NCBI GenBank assembly: GCA_020848815.1
Contig: JADLHL010000207.1
Location: 1 to 38,828 of the forward strand
Source: Chitinophagaceae bacterium
Lineage (GTDB): Bacteria; Bacteroidota; Bacteroidia; Chitinophagales; Chitinophagaceae
DNA: 38,828 bases
Reading direction: 5' to 3'
How positions within the stretch are numbered: position 1 is the first letter of the stretch; each line of letters starts with the position of its first letter. Positions 1 to 9,389 of the stretch are shown here, piece by piece. The notes under the pieces are model-generated. The model searched no databases. It worked only from the letters and a program-made list of their open reading frames with translations, and was not told where the DNA came from. A program made the translations under genes and the position numbers.

Positions 1-146
1 AATAAAGTTACAGAAGTTCATTGTTTATTCTGTTGCCCGGTGTTATTCGTCTGACGAAACCGAAGCTGAGTAGCGGACAAAAAGTTGAGAATATATTCTT
101 CACCCGCCATATTGCCAATGCAATGTTACCTGCTGTGCTGTATTCC

Positions 147-2519
147 TTAGTCATTACTAAATTTATTATCCATGAGTTTTTCCTTAAAAGTGGTTCCAAA
201 GGTGTAAGCAAATGTTAGCAAAGCGGCTCTTGTATCGACTTTGAAAATACGTTGGAATGAAAAATCATTGGTGTCCCAAATAATTCCACTGCGTTGAGTA
301 TTGAACACATCGGTAACAATAAAGCCGATTCTTGCTTTTTCTTTCCAGATTTTATGTTGAAACGCTATATCAGTATTATACACAGAAATAGTCCTGCCTT
401 GTATGGTTGCAACAGGTGAATTATAGACAGATAGTACCTGTATTTTAAAATGCTTGTTTATTGTAAAATCATTTATCCATTTTGCATTCCAACTCCAAAC
501 GTTATTTACAGCATCAGCCTCTATATTTTTTGCATCGATTTGTTGATTAAATACCGATGCACTGATGTTTGAAGTCCAAAACGAAAATATATTGTATGCA
601 AATATCATCTCCAGACCAGTTGTGTTGGTCGTTCCTGCATTAATAGGTTTTGTAAAGAGAACACCGTTGGTGTTGAGCTCTGTAAAAGGTAAGATGGAGT
701 TAGTACTGTTTCTGTAATAGAGTCTGGTCAGCAAATTCCCCTTCTGAAAGGAAAACGAATGACTGAGTTCTGCATTATGACTTATCTCAGGCAACAATTC
801 GGGATTGCCACTGCGTTGGGTAAGTGAGTCTGTGATATCTGTAAATGGGTTAAGTTGCCCAAGTCTTGGTCTGTTGATTCTTTTGGCAAGGCTTAATCTA
901 AGATTTTGTTGACCTGTCAGCCGGTATCCGGTACCCAAATTATAAAACTGGTTGTAGTAGTTATTGTCGAAATTTAATTGCTGGCTTTTAACACTACCTT
1001 CATTTATTGTTTGTTCTCCCCTTAAACCAAATTCAAAATCCCACCGTTCTTTCGTTCTGAATTTATATTGTGCATACCAGGCATGAACCTGCTCTCTGAA
1101 TTCGAGTTTTCCAGTCAGGCTCGGTATCGGCGTAAAGACTCCGTTGCTGTCATTTTCCTGTGAAAAGTCACTATCGAAAAATCTTAGCAACGCTTTATAA
1201 CCTGATTCAAACAAGCCTTTACCCATTTTCTGAGTATAATCAACCCGGATATTCGAAACAGAACTTTTATCGTTAAAGCTGGTTCGTTGTAAAACAGGCA
1301 CACCTGTTTGCTCATTTGAGATCGTCAGATATTGTGAATTAATATTGGTCCGTTCGATACCATCGCTGAAAGAATTACTGAAATTAAAATTCAATAACTG
1401 TTGTTCCTTATTAAGTTTCCTTTCATATTTCAAAGCAATCTCTGCTTGTTTTGCTTTTCGGCCTTCGTCTGAAAATCGCCTGTTTTTTGATTCAAATCCG
1501 CCAGCCTGATTCTGAAAAGTGCTGAATAGCGTTTCATTGTTTTGTTCGTTCTGCCATCCCAATAAAAACTCAGCACCTGCTGCATTTTTACCTTTCGTGT
1601 AATCTATACTGCTTCTTAAATTATGTATCGCTTCCTCACGGGCATCATTTCTATCTTGCGTTAACAGGTAATTGGTTGGAAGAAAGAAATTAACCCTCGT
1701 GCCTTCTGCATTTCTTGTTCTTTCTGCTAATCGGTTATCATACGAAAGTCCCACATTCCAGGCTCCTCTTTTATAATTCATCATAGCAGAACTGTTGAAT
1801 CGCCAACTGGCCCCCCAACCGGTTCCGATGACTGCTGCACCATTTAAACCATCGGTTTTCTTTTTTTTAAAGATGATATTGATAATTCCGTTTTCCGCTT
1901 CCGCATCATAGTTGGAACCTGGTGATGTAATGATTTCAATTTTTTCAATACTTGTTGCCGGAATACTATTGAGGTTGTCAAGTTTTGAGTTCCTTCCGTT
2001 TATCAATATCAATGGTGTTTTTCCCCTCAAATTGATATTGCCGTCCGCATCTACAAAAACGGTTGGAGTTCCCCTCAGTATATCGGCAGCCGTGCCTCCT
2101 TGCTGCGTGAGCACTGCATCTGTATTTACTACCAATCCATTATTGGTTTGTTGAATAACCGGTTTTTTTCCAACAATGGATACTGTTTGCAGTTGTTGGA
2201 CGTTTTCAATAATTGTTATAGTGCCCAATGTCAAAACGGGCAGATTTGTGCTTTCTATAACCAATTGTTTTGAAACATATCCAATGGAGTGAATTTTTAA
2301 GATGAATTCTGCATTTTGAACCTGAGTAAACCTGAAATTACCAAGACTGTCTGTAGTTGTGCCTTGAATAATCTTTAATGTGTCTTGCTTGTAATACAAT
2401 AGAACATTTGCAAACGCAACAGGTTCGGCATTAGAATTTTTTACGGCACCTTCAATTTTGATTTGTGCAATTATGCCATCAGACAACAATAATAACAGAT
2501 GAACTAAAATTAATCTCAT
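147..2519 (-). CDS. TonB-dependent receptor / outer membrane beta-barrel family protein with N-terminal carboxypeptidase-like regulatory domain
   Basis: 790 aa ORF; signal peptide; CarboxypepD-like domain (GAVKNSNAEPVAFANVLLY...GTTTDSLGNFRF); plug-like segment (GGTAADILRGTPTVFVDADGNINLRGKTPLILINGR); long beta-barrel C-terminus. Confidence 0.9.
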   Translation of the reverse strand: MRLILVHLLLLLSDGIIAQIKIEGAVKNSNAEPVAFANVLLYYKQDTLKIIQGTTTDSLGNFRFTQVQNAEFILKIHSIGYVSKQLVIESTNLPVLTLGTITIIENVQQLQTVSIVGKKPVIQQTNNGLVVNTDAVLTQQGGTAADILRGTPTVFVDADGNINLRGKTPLILINGRNSKLDNLNSIPATSIEKIEIITSPGSNYDAEAENGIINIIFKKKKTDGLNGAAVIGTGWGASWRFNSSAMMNYKRGAWNVGLSYDNRLAERTRNAEGTRVNFFLPTNYLLTQDRNDAREEAIHNLRSSIDYTKGKNAAGAEFLLGWQNEQNNETLFSTFQNQAGGFESKNRRFSDEGRKAKQAEIALKYERKLNKEQQLLNFNFSNSFSDGIERTNINSQYLTISNEQTGVPVLQRTSFNDKSSVSNIRVDYTQKMGKGLFESGYKALLRFFDSDFSQENDSNGVFTPIPSLTGKLEFREQVHAWYAQYKFRTKERWDFEFGLRGEQTINEGSVKSQQLNFDNNYYNQFYNLGTGYRLTGQQNLRLSLAKRINRPRLGQLNPFTDITDSLTQRSGNPELLPEISHNAELSHSFSFQKGNLLTRLYYRNSTNSILPFTELNTNGVLFTKPINAGTTNTTGLEMIFAYNIFSFWTSNISASVFNQQIDAKNIEADAVNNVWSWNAKWINDFTINKHFKIQVLSVYNSPVATIQGRTISVYNTDIAFQHKIWKEKARIGFIVTDVFNTQRSGIIWDTNDFSFQRIFKVDTRAALLTFAYTFGTTFKEKLMDNKFSND

Positions 2520-2522
2520 TTC

Positions 2523-3248
2523 TTATTTTGTAAGTTTGATTGCATCAGCAAGTCGTTGGGATGAGTTGTCCCAATTAATAATGTTGAACAATGCGTCCAC
2601 AAAGTCGCTCCGTTTATGTTTATATTTTAAGTAATACGAATGCTCCCAAACGTCAATTACAAGTAAAGGAATAACGCCCCACTGGGTCAGTTTTTCGTGG
2701 TTCTCACATTGTAAAATAGTAAGTTTGTCCGTGTAAGGTTGATATCCTAAAATGCCCCACCCGTTGCCGTCCACATTTTTGGATGTCTGTGCTAAATATG
2801 TTTTTAGTTTGTCGTAGCTGCCAAAATCTTTTTCAATTCGTTTGAGTAGGTCACCCTTCGGTGTTGTAGCTTTGTTGGTAAGGTTTGTCCAAAAGATAGA
2901 ATGCAAGATGTGTGACGACAAATGATAAGAAAGTTTCTTAGTCCAGTAATCAACTGTTTCAAGGTTGTTGCTGTCCATTGCCTCTCTGATTTTTTTGAGG
3001 TCTGTATTTGCTGCCTTTGTCGCCCCACCGTGATGGAAGGTATAGTGCAAATGCAATGTCTCGCTGTCCATATACGGCTCTAAAAAATTTTCCGTGTATG
3101 GAAGTGCCTGTTGAACAAAGTTGCCGTTTGCGTCCACCAACTTATCAATGTTGTTGTCTGTCAGATTTTGCGAAAATGCGTTGTTTGTTCTGATAACTGT
3201 CGCAGCACTTGTCAACGCCCCAATTTTTAAAAAGTCTTTTCTGTCCAT
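2523..3248 (-). CDS. Superoxide dismutase (Fe/Mn family) with N-terminal export-type signal
   Basis: 241 aa; LHLHYTFHHGG, HSIFW, GWGILGY and DVWEHSYYLKYKHKRSDFVDALFNIINW SOD motifs; N-terminus MDRKDFLKIGALTSAATVI resembles a Tat/Sec signal. Confidence 0.92.
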   Translation of the reverse strand: MDRKDFLKIGALTSAATVIRTNNAFSQNLTDNNIDKLVDANGNFVQQALPYTENFLEPYMDSETLHLHYTFHHGGATKAANTDLKKIREAMDSNNLETVDYWTKKLSYHLSSHILHSIFWTNLTNKATTPKGDLLKRIEKDFGSYDKLKTYLAQTSKNVDGNGWGILGYQPYTDKLTILQCENHEKLTQWGVIPLLVIDVWEHSYYLKYKHKRSDFVDALFNIINWDNSSQRLADAIKLTK

Positions 3249-3301
3249 ATTTTGAATTGTTAGAGATTGTCAATTAGCATAGCAGGTAACTCAAAAATAG
3301 A

Positions 3302-3395
3302 CGAAAGTTTTCAGCCTTTTTACACTTTCGCAATTTTTCATAACTCCTTGTCCGTTCGTTGGTTGTAACAAATTGCGAAACGCAAAAAACTTTCG
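3302..3395. repeat. Nested inverted repeats in intergenic region
   Basis: cgaaagtttt (3302-3311) pairs with aaaactttcg (3386-3395); inside it tttcgcaattt (3326-3336) pairs with aaattgcgaaa (3370-3380). Confidence 0.6.
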
Positions 3396-3547
3396 CCAAT
3401 ACAACTTCAGCTTTTCACATCCAGCTCATCTAAAGGGCTTATGATGTTCAGCAATCTCGCTGTTCGGGGTGTACAATTCCTGAACAAACATTACTCCGTA
3501 CCGAATGTATTTTCTGCTTGTATCCTCAACAACCGATAATCAACAAT

Positions 3548-5176
3548 CTACACCTGAAACACCCCCGTTTTGAAATCATCCATTTGCGGGTTGTGATTGG
3601 CTGCGGTAATGGCTTCGCTGATAACAGTTCGTGTTTCTGCCGGATCAATGATAGCATCTACCCAAAGCCTGGCCGCTGCATAGTACGGGCTGGTTTGTTT
3701 TTCGTAGCGGTTTTTGATATCGTTCAGCAGTTGCTGTTCGTCTTCGGGGTTCACCGTTTTGCCTTGAGCTTTCATATTCGCTACTTGTATTTGCAGCAAT
3801 GTTTTGGCGGCTTGTTCACCACCCATCACCGCAATTTTTGCCGAAGGCCATGCATAAATAAACCGTGGGTCATAGGCTTTGCCACACATGGCGTAGTTGC
3901 CCGCACCAAAGCTGTTGCCCACAATGATGGTAATTTTTGGTACCACAGAATTGGCTACTGCATTTACCAACTTGGCACCATCTTTTATGATGCCACTGTG
4001 TTCACTGCGGCTGCCCACCATAAAGCCGGTTACGTCCTGCAAAAACACCAGTGGTATTTTTTTCTGGTTGCAGTTCATGATAAAACGGGCTGCTTTATCA
4101 GCACTGTCGTTGTAAATAACGCCGCCCATTTGCATTTCGCCCTTGGCGCTTTTTACTACCAAACGTTGATTGGCTACAATACCTACCGCCCAGCCATCTA
4201 AGCGGGCATAACCGCAAATAATGCTTTTGCCATAATCGTTTTTAAAAGCATCAAAACTGTCGGCATCTACAATGCAATCAATGAGCGTTTGCATGTCGTA
4301 GGGCTTGCTGTTGTTGGGGGCTTGTATGCCGTAGATATGATCGGCAGGCAGCGCTGGCGCAACAGCTGTGCTGCGGTTGAAACCAGCCGTTGCAGTTGGG
4401 CCGAGTTTGGCTACCAACCGCTTTACCTGATCGAGGCATTCCTGCTCGGTGGCAAACTTGTAATCAGCAATACCGCTGATGGCATTGTGCGTGGTAGCAC
4501 CGCCCAACGTTTCGGCATCAACGTCTTCGCCAATGGCCGCTTTTACCAAATAAGGGCCTGCTAAAAAAATGCTGCCATTGCCTTCTACCATCAGCGTTTC
4601 ATCGCTCATGATGGGCAGGTAGGCACCACCCGCTACACAGGCACCCATCACCGCTGCAATTTGCGGAATGCCCGTGGCACTCATTTTAGCATTGTTGCGA
4701 AAAATGCGGCCAAAATGTTCTTTGTCGGGAAAAATTTCATCTTGCATGGGCAGGTATACACCGGCACTATCTACGAGGTAGATCACCGGCAAATGATTTT
4801 CCATGGCAATCTCTTGCATGCGTAAATTCTTTTTGCCTGTAATGGGAAACCACGCGCCGGCTTTCACCGTTTGATCGTTGGCCACAATCATGCATTGCCT
4901 GCCGCTGATATAGCCAATGCCGGATACCGTGCCACCCGCAGGACAGCCACCTTCGGCTTCATACATTTCATAGCCGGCAAAAGCACCGAGTTCTATGAAA
5001 GGTTTGTCATTATCAATCAGGTATTGAATGCGTTCTCTTGGGGTGAGTTTGTTGCGTTCTTTTTGGCGGGCTATGGCTTTGTCGCCACCACCTTTGGCTA
5101 TTTGTGCTACACGTTGTTTTACCTGGCTCCAGGCCAGTTTCATCGCATCTTCATTGCGATTGAATTCCAGGTTCAT
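3548..5176 (-). CDS. Acyl-CoA carboxylase carboxyltransferase (beta) subunit, methylcrotonyl/propionyl-CoA carboxylase type
   Basis: Carboxyltransferase motifs (GGTVSGIGYISGRQCMIVANDQTVKAGAW, YLVDSAGVYLPMQDEIFPD, GACVAGGAYLPIMSDE, GFMVGSRSEHSGIIKDGAKL); start placed at MNLEFNRNEDAM (5176) rather than the longest ORF. Confidence 0.92.
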   Translation of the reverse strand: MNLEFNRNEDAMKLAWSQVKQRVAQIAKGGGDKAIARQKERNKLTPRERIQYLIDNDKPFIELGAFAGYEMYEAEGGCPAGGTVSGIGYISGRQCMIVANDQTVKAGAWFPITGKKNLRMQEIAMENHLPVIYLVDSAGVYLPMQDEIFPDKEHFGRIFRNNAKMSATGIPQIAAVMGACVAGGAYLPIMSDETLMVEGNGSIFLAGPYLVKAAIGEDVDAETLGGATTHNAISGIADYKFATEQECLDQVKRLVAKLGPTATAGFNRSTAVAPALPADHIYGIQAPNNSKPYDMQTLIDCIVDADSFDAFKNDYGKSIICGYARLDGWAVGIVANQRLVVKSAKGEMQMGGVIYNDSADKAARFIMNCNQKKIPLVFLQDVTGFMVGSRSEHSGIIKDGAKLVNAVANSVVPKITIIVGNSFGAGNYAMCGKAYDPRFIYAWPSAKIAVMGGEQAAKTLLQIQVANMKAQGKTVNPEDEQQLLNDIKNRYEKQTSPYYAAARLWVDAIIDPAETRTVISEAITAANHNPQMDDFKTGVFQV

Positions 5177-5276
5177 AGGCAATCTGTTGAATGGCAAATA
5201 TAACGGCACACCCATGCCATAGGTTGGCATGAATTCAAAATGATTATACAAGAATTATAACGTAGAAAACAGTTGG

Positions 5277-5576
5277 TTATACAATGCCTAGTTTTTCAGC
5301 CAATATTGGAATCATTAAAACAGCTACAAAGCCAAATACGCTGAGATAAAACAAAGAGGTGAGCCTGTTGCAAAGCATCAATGTGTTGCGGCGCTTGGCA
5401 GTATAGGAACCGTCAATTTCCATATTGGAAAAACGACCAAATAGATTCATTGATATTGTTTCGTCGGTATTGCTTTTGTTATAGCGTACTATGCTAAATG
5501 CTTTTACCGCGATGAGAGAAATGCCTACACCGCCAATAATCAATTTAGCAGTGGAAATAGTTTCTGGTGAAATCAT
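5277..5576 (-). CDS. Small membrane protein of unknown function
   Basis: 99 aa from MISPETISTAKLIIGG; two hydrophobic segments; compact position between genes of the same strand. Confidence 0.6.
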   Translation of the reverse strand: MISPETISTAKLIIGGVGISLIAVKAFSIVRYNKSNTDETISMNLFGRFSNMEIDGSYTAKRRNTLMLCNRLTSLFYLSVFGFVAVLMIPILAEKLGIV

Positions 5577-5590
5577 TGCTGTGTATCCCC

Positions 5591-6175
5591 TTATTTGTGT
5601 CTCAAGATAAAGAATAGTTCCCGTTCTTTTCGGGCGGTTACAGAATTGTAACATGCTGCCATGCATTTAATGAAAAAATGTGGCTTAAAAAGTTGACGGT
5701 ATGTTGCTTCATCTCCTCCAAAAGGTGGTGATGAAACGAAACTGCAATTGAACAATAACCCTGCAACGCGGCCCTTGGGCGAAAGCAAACGGTGCATGTG
5801 CACCGCATAATCCTTTCGCAGCGAAGGATGCAAGGCGCAGAAAAAAGTTTGCTCCAAAATGAGGTCGTACGTTTCAGTATGGTCAAAGAAATTTTGGTGT
5901 AAAATGCGGGCTTGCTGCAACAATGGGTTTTGCTGCAACTGCTGTACCAGGTAAGCTGAAATATCAATGAGCGTAACATTCGTGAAGCCTTGCTGCAGTA
6001 AGTAAATGGCTTCGTAAGCATTGCCACAACCGGGTATGAGAATGCGTAAATCTTTATCAGTCAACTGATCGATGTAATGCGTCAACGGCGGCGATGGCAT
6101 GCCCATATCCCATGCATCGGAATGTGTTTGGTAGCGGTGGCTCCAGTAGCCATCATCTAAAGTGTTTGGTTGCAT
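5591..6175 (-). CDS. SAM-dependent methyltransferase, thiopurine S-methyltransferase (TPMT)-like
   Basis: 194 aa; YWSHRYQTHSDAWDMGMPSPPL and LRILIPGCGNAYEAIYLLQQGFTNVTLIDIS typical of TPMT-like methyltransferases. Confidence 0.85.
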   Translation of the reverse strand: MQPNTLDDGYWSHRYQTHSDAWDMGMPSPPLTHYIDQLTDKDLRILIPGCGNAYEAIYLLQQGFTNVTLIDISAYLVQQLQQNPLLQQARILHQNFFDHTETYDLILEQTFFCALHPSLRKDYAVHMHRLLSPKGRVAGLLFNCSFVSSPPFGGDEATYRQLFKPHFFIKCMAACYNSVTARKERELFFILRHK

Positions 6176-7308
6176 CAGAGTTGTGGTATCCAGTTCATAA
6201 TATCGTACACAATTTTAGGCGTGGCATTGCGCAGTACCTGACTTTTTACTTTACCCAAACGCACCACCACCGCATTTTGAGATGGAATGACCATGATGTA
6301 TTGCCCCAAGATACCCCGTGCATAAAAAACACCTTCATGCTCTGGCGATACCCACCATTGGTAGCCGTAATAATGGCAGCGTAACCCTGTTTCGTCGGAT
6401 ATGTTGCAGGCAGTGCCACTGGCCGCTACGTAAGCCGAATCGATCAGTTGACGACCATTCCATTTGCCACCATGCAGCATTAATTGGCCGAGCTTGGCGA
6501 AGTCACGGGCATTGGTATTGAAGCAACAATACGCCTTGGTATTGCCGCCTGCTTTGTCGGTGCTCCACAAAGCTGCCTGTGTGGCGCCCAAAGGTTGCCA
6601 GAGCTTTTCAGCTGCATATTGCGCCAGCTTTTTACCCGTCATTTTTTCTATAATCAGCCCAAGTAGTTGCGTGTCACCGCTTTTGTATTTATGCAAAGTG
6701 CCCGGTTGGTTCACCATGGTTACATCATTCGCAGTATGCACCAAATCATTGCCATAATACAAGTTGGCCGTAATGGAAAAAGGGTTCATGTACGACTCAC
6801 TAAAATCGGTGCCACTGCTCATGGTGAGCAGGTGGCGGATGCTTACGTTTTCTTTGCCGCCGCCGGTAAACCAGGGCAGGTATTGCTGCACTTTATCATC
6901 GATGGATTTAATGTGGCCTTCTTGCACGGCAATGCCCAGCAGCATGCTGGTAATACTTTTGGCTACAGAAAATGAACCCGATAAGCCATCGGCACTAAAC
7001 GCATCCCAATATTCTTCAAATACAACAGAATCATTTTTTATAACCAGCAATGCACCCGTTTCAATGGATTGCAGATAGGCTTTCATAGAATCGGGCAGCG
7101 TGGCTTTGTTGTACCGGCTACTGTTGGCAATGGGCTGAGGTGCCGCAATGGCTACCGTGTCGTTGTCAAACTTTTTGTAGTCATCTACATTGGCAAAATT
7201 GTACAGGGCTGATTTTACCATATAGCTGTTGCCGGTGGCATAGGCCAGCAGGGTAGCAGCTGCTAACGAAACGACTATATACAGCAGTATTTTCTTTGCT
7301 TTTTTCAT
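6175..7308 (-). CDS. Serine hydrolase, class C beta-lactamase-like
   Basis: SGSFSVAKSITSMLLGIAVQEG (SxxK) and later YKSGDTQLLGLI; stop overlaps the downstream methyltransferase start (TGATG). Confidence 0.88.
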   Translation of the reverse strand: MKKAKKILLYIVVSLAAATLLAYATGNSYMVKSALYNFANVDDYKKFDNDTVAIAAPQPIANSSRYNKATLPDSMKAYLQSIETGALLVIKNDSVVFEEYWDAFSADGLSGSFSVAKSITSMLLGIAVQEGHIKSIDDKVQQYLPWFTGGGKENVSIRHLLTMSSGTDFSESYMNPFSITANLYYGNDLVHTANDVTMVNQPGTLHKYKSGDTQLLGLIIEKMTGKKLAQYAAEKLWQPLGATQAALWSTDKAGGNTKAYCCFNTNARDFAKLGQLMLHGGKWNGRQLIDSAYVAASGTACNISDETGLRCHYYGYQWWVSPEHEGVFYARGILGQYIMVIPSQNAVVVRLGKVKSQVLRNATPKIVYDIMNWIPQL

Positions 7309-7323
7309 GAAACAGTTGGTCGT

Positions 7324-7926
7324 TTAAAGGGTTACCGTTGCTTGTATGGGAATGATGAATGCAATCAGTTCATCCAATGCAATGCCGGCTCTTTCGCAGG
7401 CATCGGTGATGTCGTCGCGGCTTACATTGGCAGCAAAACTTTTTTCTTTCAATCGTTTTTTCACGCCTTTTACATCCATGCCTTCGTAGCCACCTGGTCG
7501 CATGAGGCTGTATGCATGAATGAGGCCGCTGAGTTCATCAAAGGCATAGAGCATTTTGTCCATGCGGGTTACAGGTACAACCCCAAAATGGGCATGGCCA
7601 TGGCTGGCAATAGCCCGGATGATTTCAGGGTCGATGTGTAAGGATTCGAGATGTTCAATGATTTTTTTGCAATGTAGCTCGGGCCATTGGTCCCAGTCGG
7701 CGTCGTGTAGCAGGCCTGCCATTTCCCAACGCCATTGGTCGGTTTCGGTGGCTTGTTCTTTTGCAGCCGCCCAGCTACGCATGAGCTGTGCTACCTGCAG
7801 CATGTGCAGTTGCAGCTTGGGGTTAAGCACCCAATCATGAAAGAGTTGGAAGGCTTCTTGGCGGCTGAGCACACGGCCGGCATCTTCGGGGCGGCCAAAC
7901 GTCTGCCTGTGTAATTGTAATGACAT
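7324..7926 (-). CDS. HD-domain hydrolase
   Basis: 200 aa; MAGLLHDADWDQWPE (HD motif) and IRAIASHGHAHFG. Confidence 0.8.
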   Translation of the reverse strand: MSLQLHRQTFGRPEDAGRVLSRQEAFQLFHDWVLNPKLQLHMLQVAQLMRSWAAAKEQATETDQWRWEMAGLLHDADWDQWPELHCKKIIEHLESLHIDPEIIRAIASHGHAHFGVVPVTRMDKMLYAFDELSGLIHAYSLMRPGGYEGMDVKGVKKRLKEKSFAANVSRDDITDACERAGIALDELIAFIIPIQATVTL

Positions 7927-8132
7927 ACTTCAATCGTTGGCTGCAAATATGCTGTAAAACTGTTGTGTGTAAATGGTCGGAAATGAACGCCATTGAACGA
8001 ATTCTATTTTTTTACAGCCTTCTGGCAGAAATACATCAGTAAATGGGCGAGGGGGTTGGATGGCTGTTTGCCCGTTGCTGATTGCAGAAAAAGAATTGCT
8101 AATTGTACACAAATAGTTCAACCTGCAACGAT

Positions 8133-8160
8133 TTTGCAGCACACATCGCCGCTATTTTTG
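8133..8160 (+). promoter_or_regulatory. Candidate Bacteroidetes-type promoter (TTTG...TAnnTTTG) for acyl-CoA dehydrogenase
   Basis: TTTG 8133-8136, TATTTTTG 8153-8160, spacer 16 nt (shorter than typical); ATG at 8182. Confidence 0.4.
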
Positions 8161-8181
8161 ACACTTATTATCGATTGCCTT

Positions 8182-9336
8182 ATGAATTTTCAATTAACCG
8201 AAGAGCAACTGGCCGTTCGCCAGGCAGCCCGTGATTTTGCGCAGCAGGAATGCTTGCCGGGTGTAATAGAACGAGACGACAAGATGATTTTTCCAAAAGA
8301 GCAGGTGAGCCAGCTGGCCGACCTGGGCTTTATGGGCATGATGGTGAAACCGGAGTATGGCGGCAGCGGCATGGATACGGTAAGCTATGTACTGGCCATG
8401 GAAGAAATCAGCAAGATTGATGCGAGTGTGAGTGTGTGCATGAGTGTAAACAATAGCCTGGTGTGCTATGGTTTGCAAGAGTATTGTACCGAAGAGCAAA
8501 AGCAGCAATACCTGGTGCCGCTGGCGCAAGGCAAAAAAGATGGCGAACTCTACATTGGGGCGTTTTTGCTGAGCGAACCCGAAGCCGGTAGCGATGCTAC
8601 CAGTCAGCGAACTACTGCCATCGACATGGGGGATCACTACATTTTGAATGGCATAAAAAACTGGATTACCAACGGCAGTAGTGCCAGTGTGTATCTGGTG
8701 ATGGCGCAAACCGATGCCAGCAAAGGCAGTAAGGGTATCAATGCTTTTATTGTAGAAAAAAACTGGCCCGGCGTATCAGTAGGTGCCAAAGAAAATAAGA
8801 TGGGCATTCGTGGTAGCGATACGCACAGCATCAGCTTTACGGATGTGAAAGTGCCCAAGGCCAACCGCATTGGCGAAGATGGTTTCGGTTTCACATTTGC
8901 CATGAAAACATTGGCTGGCGGCCGCATTGGTATTGCCGCACAAGCGTTGGGCATTGCCGCTGGCAGCTATGAGCTGGCGTTGAAATATTCAAAAGAACGC
9001 AAGGCATTTGGTAAAGAAATTATGCATCACCAGGCCATACAGTTTAAGCTGGCGGATATGGCAACGAAAGTGGAAGCTGCCCGTTTGCTGTGCCTGAAAG
9101 CTGCATGGGAAAAAGACAATGGTATTGATTACACCCTTAGCTCAAGCATGGCCAAAGTATTTGCCAGCGAAGCGGCTATGTGGTGCAGTACCGAGGCCGT
9201 ACAAGTACACGGTGGTTACGGTTATGTAAAAGAATTTCATGTAGAACGCCTGATGCGGGATGCCAAGATTACGCAGATATACGAAGGTACCAGCGAGGTA
9301 CAACGCATTGTGATCAGCCGCAGCATTTTGAAATAA
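8182..9336 (+). CDS. Acyl-CoA dehydrogenase
   Basis: MNFQLTEEQLAVRQAARDFAQ, LLSEPEAGSDA, NGIKNWITNG, YEGTSEVQRIVISRSIL motifs. Confidence 0.95.
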   Translation: MNFQLTEEQLAVRQAARDFAQQECLPGVIERDDKMIFPKEQVSQLADLGFMGMMVKPEYGGSGMDTVSYVLAMEEISKIDASVSVCMSVNNSLVCYGLQEYCTEEQKQQYLVPLAQGKKDGELYIGAFLLSEPEAGSDATSQRTTAIDMGDHYILNGIKNWITNGSSASVYLVMAQTDASKGSKGINAFIVEKNWPGVSVGAKENKMGIRGSDTHSISFTDVKVPKANRIGEDGFGFTFAMKTLAGGRIGIAAQALGIAAGSYELALKYSKERKAFGKEIMHHQAIQFKLADMATKVEAARLLCLKAAWEKDNGIDYTLSSSMAKVFASEAAMWCSTEAVQVHGGYGYVKEFHVERLMRDAKITQIYEGTSEVQRIVISRSILK

Positions 9337-9356
9337 TAAACCTGTTTGTATTGATG

Positions 9357-9389
9357 AAAGCCACTTGCCGAAAGGTGAGTGGCTTTTTT
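9357..9389. terminator. Shared, likely bidirectional intrinsic terminator
   Basis: aaagccact (9357-9365) pairs with agtggcttt (9378-9386), followed by a T-run; lies between convergent genes and overlaps the stop of the minus-strand gene. Confidence 0.75.

Noticed and set aside
1-146. Possible integron attC-like site or cassette boundary at the left edge
   Set aside because: Only short palindromes are visible and no integrase or paired site is present; kept only as a low-interest palindrome observation
3518-4201. 227 aa plus-strand ORF antisense to the acyl-CoA carboxylase gene
   Set aside because: Shadow ORF of a well-supported gene
5213-5231. Short inverted repeat CATGCC-N7-GGCATG upstream of the carboxylase gene
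   Set aside because: Six-base arms in coding-adjacent sequence are expected by chance; no T-run or second copy
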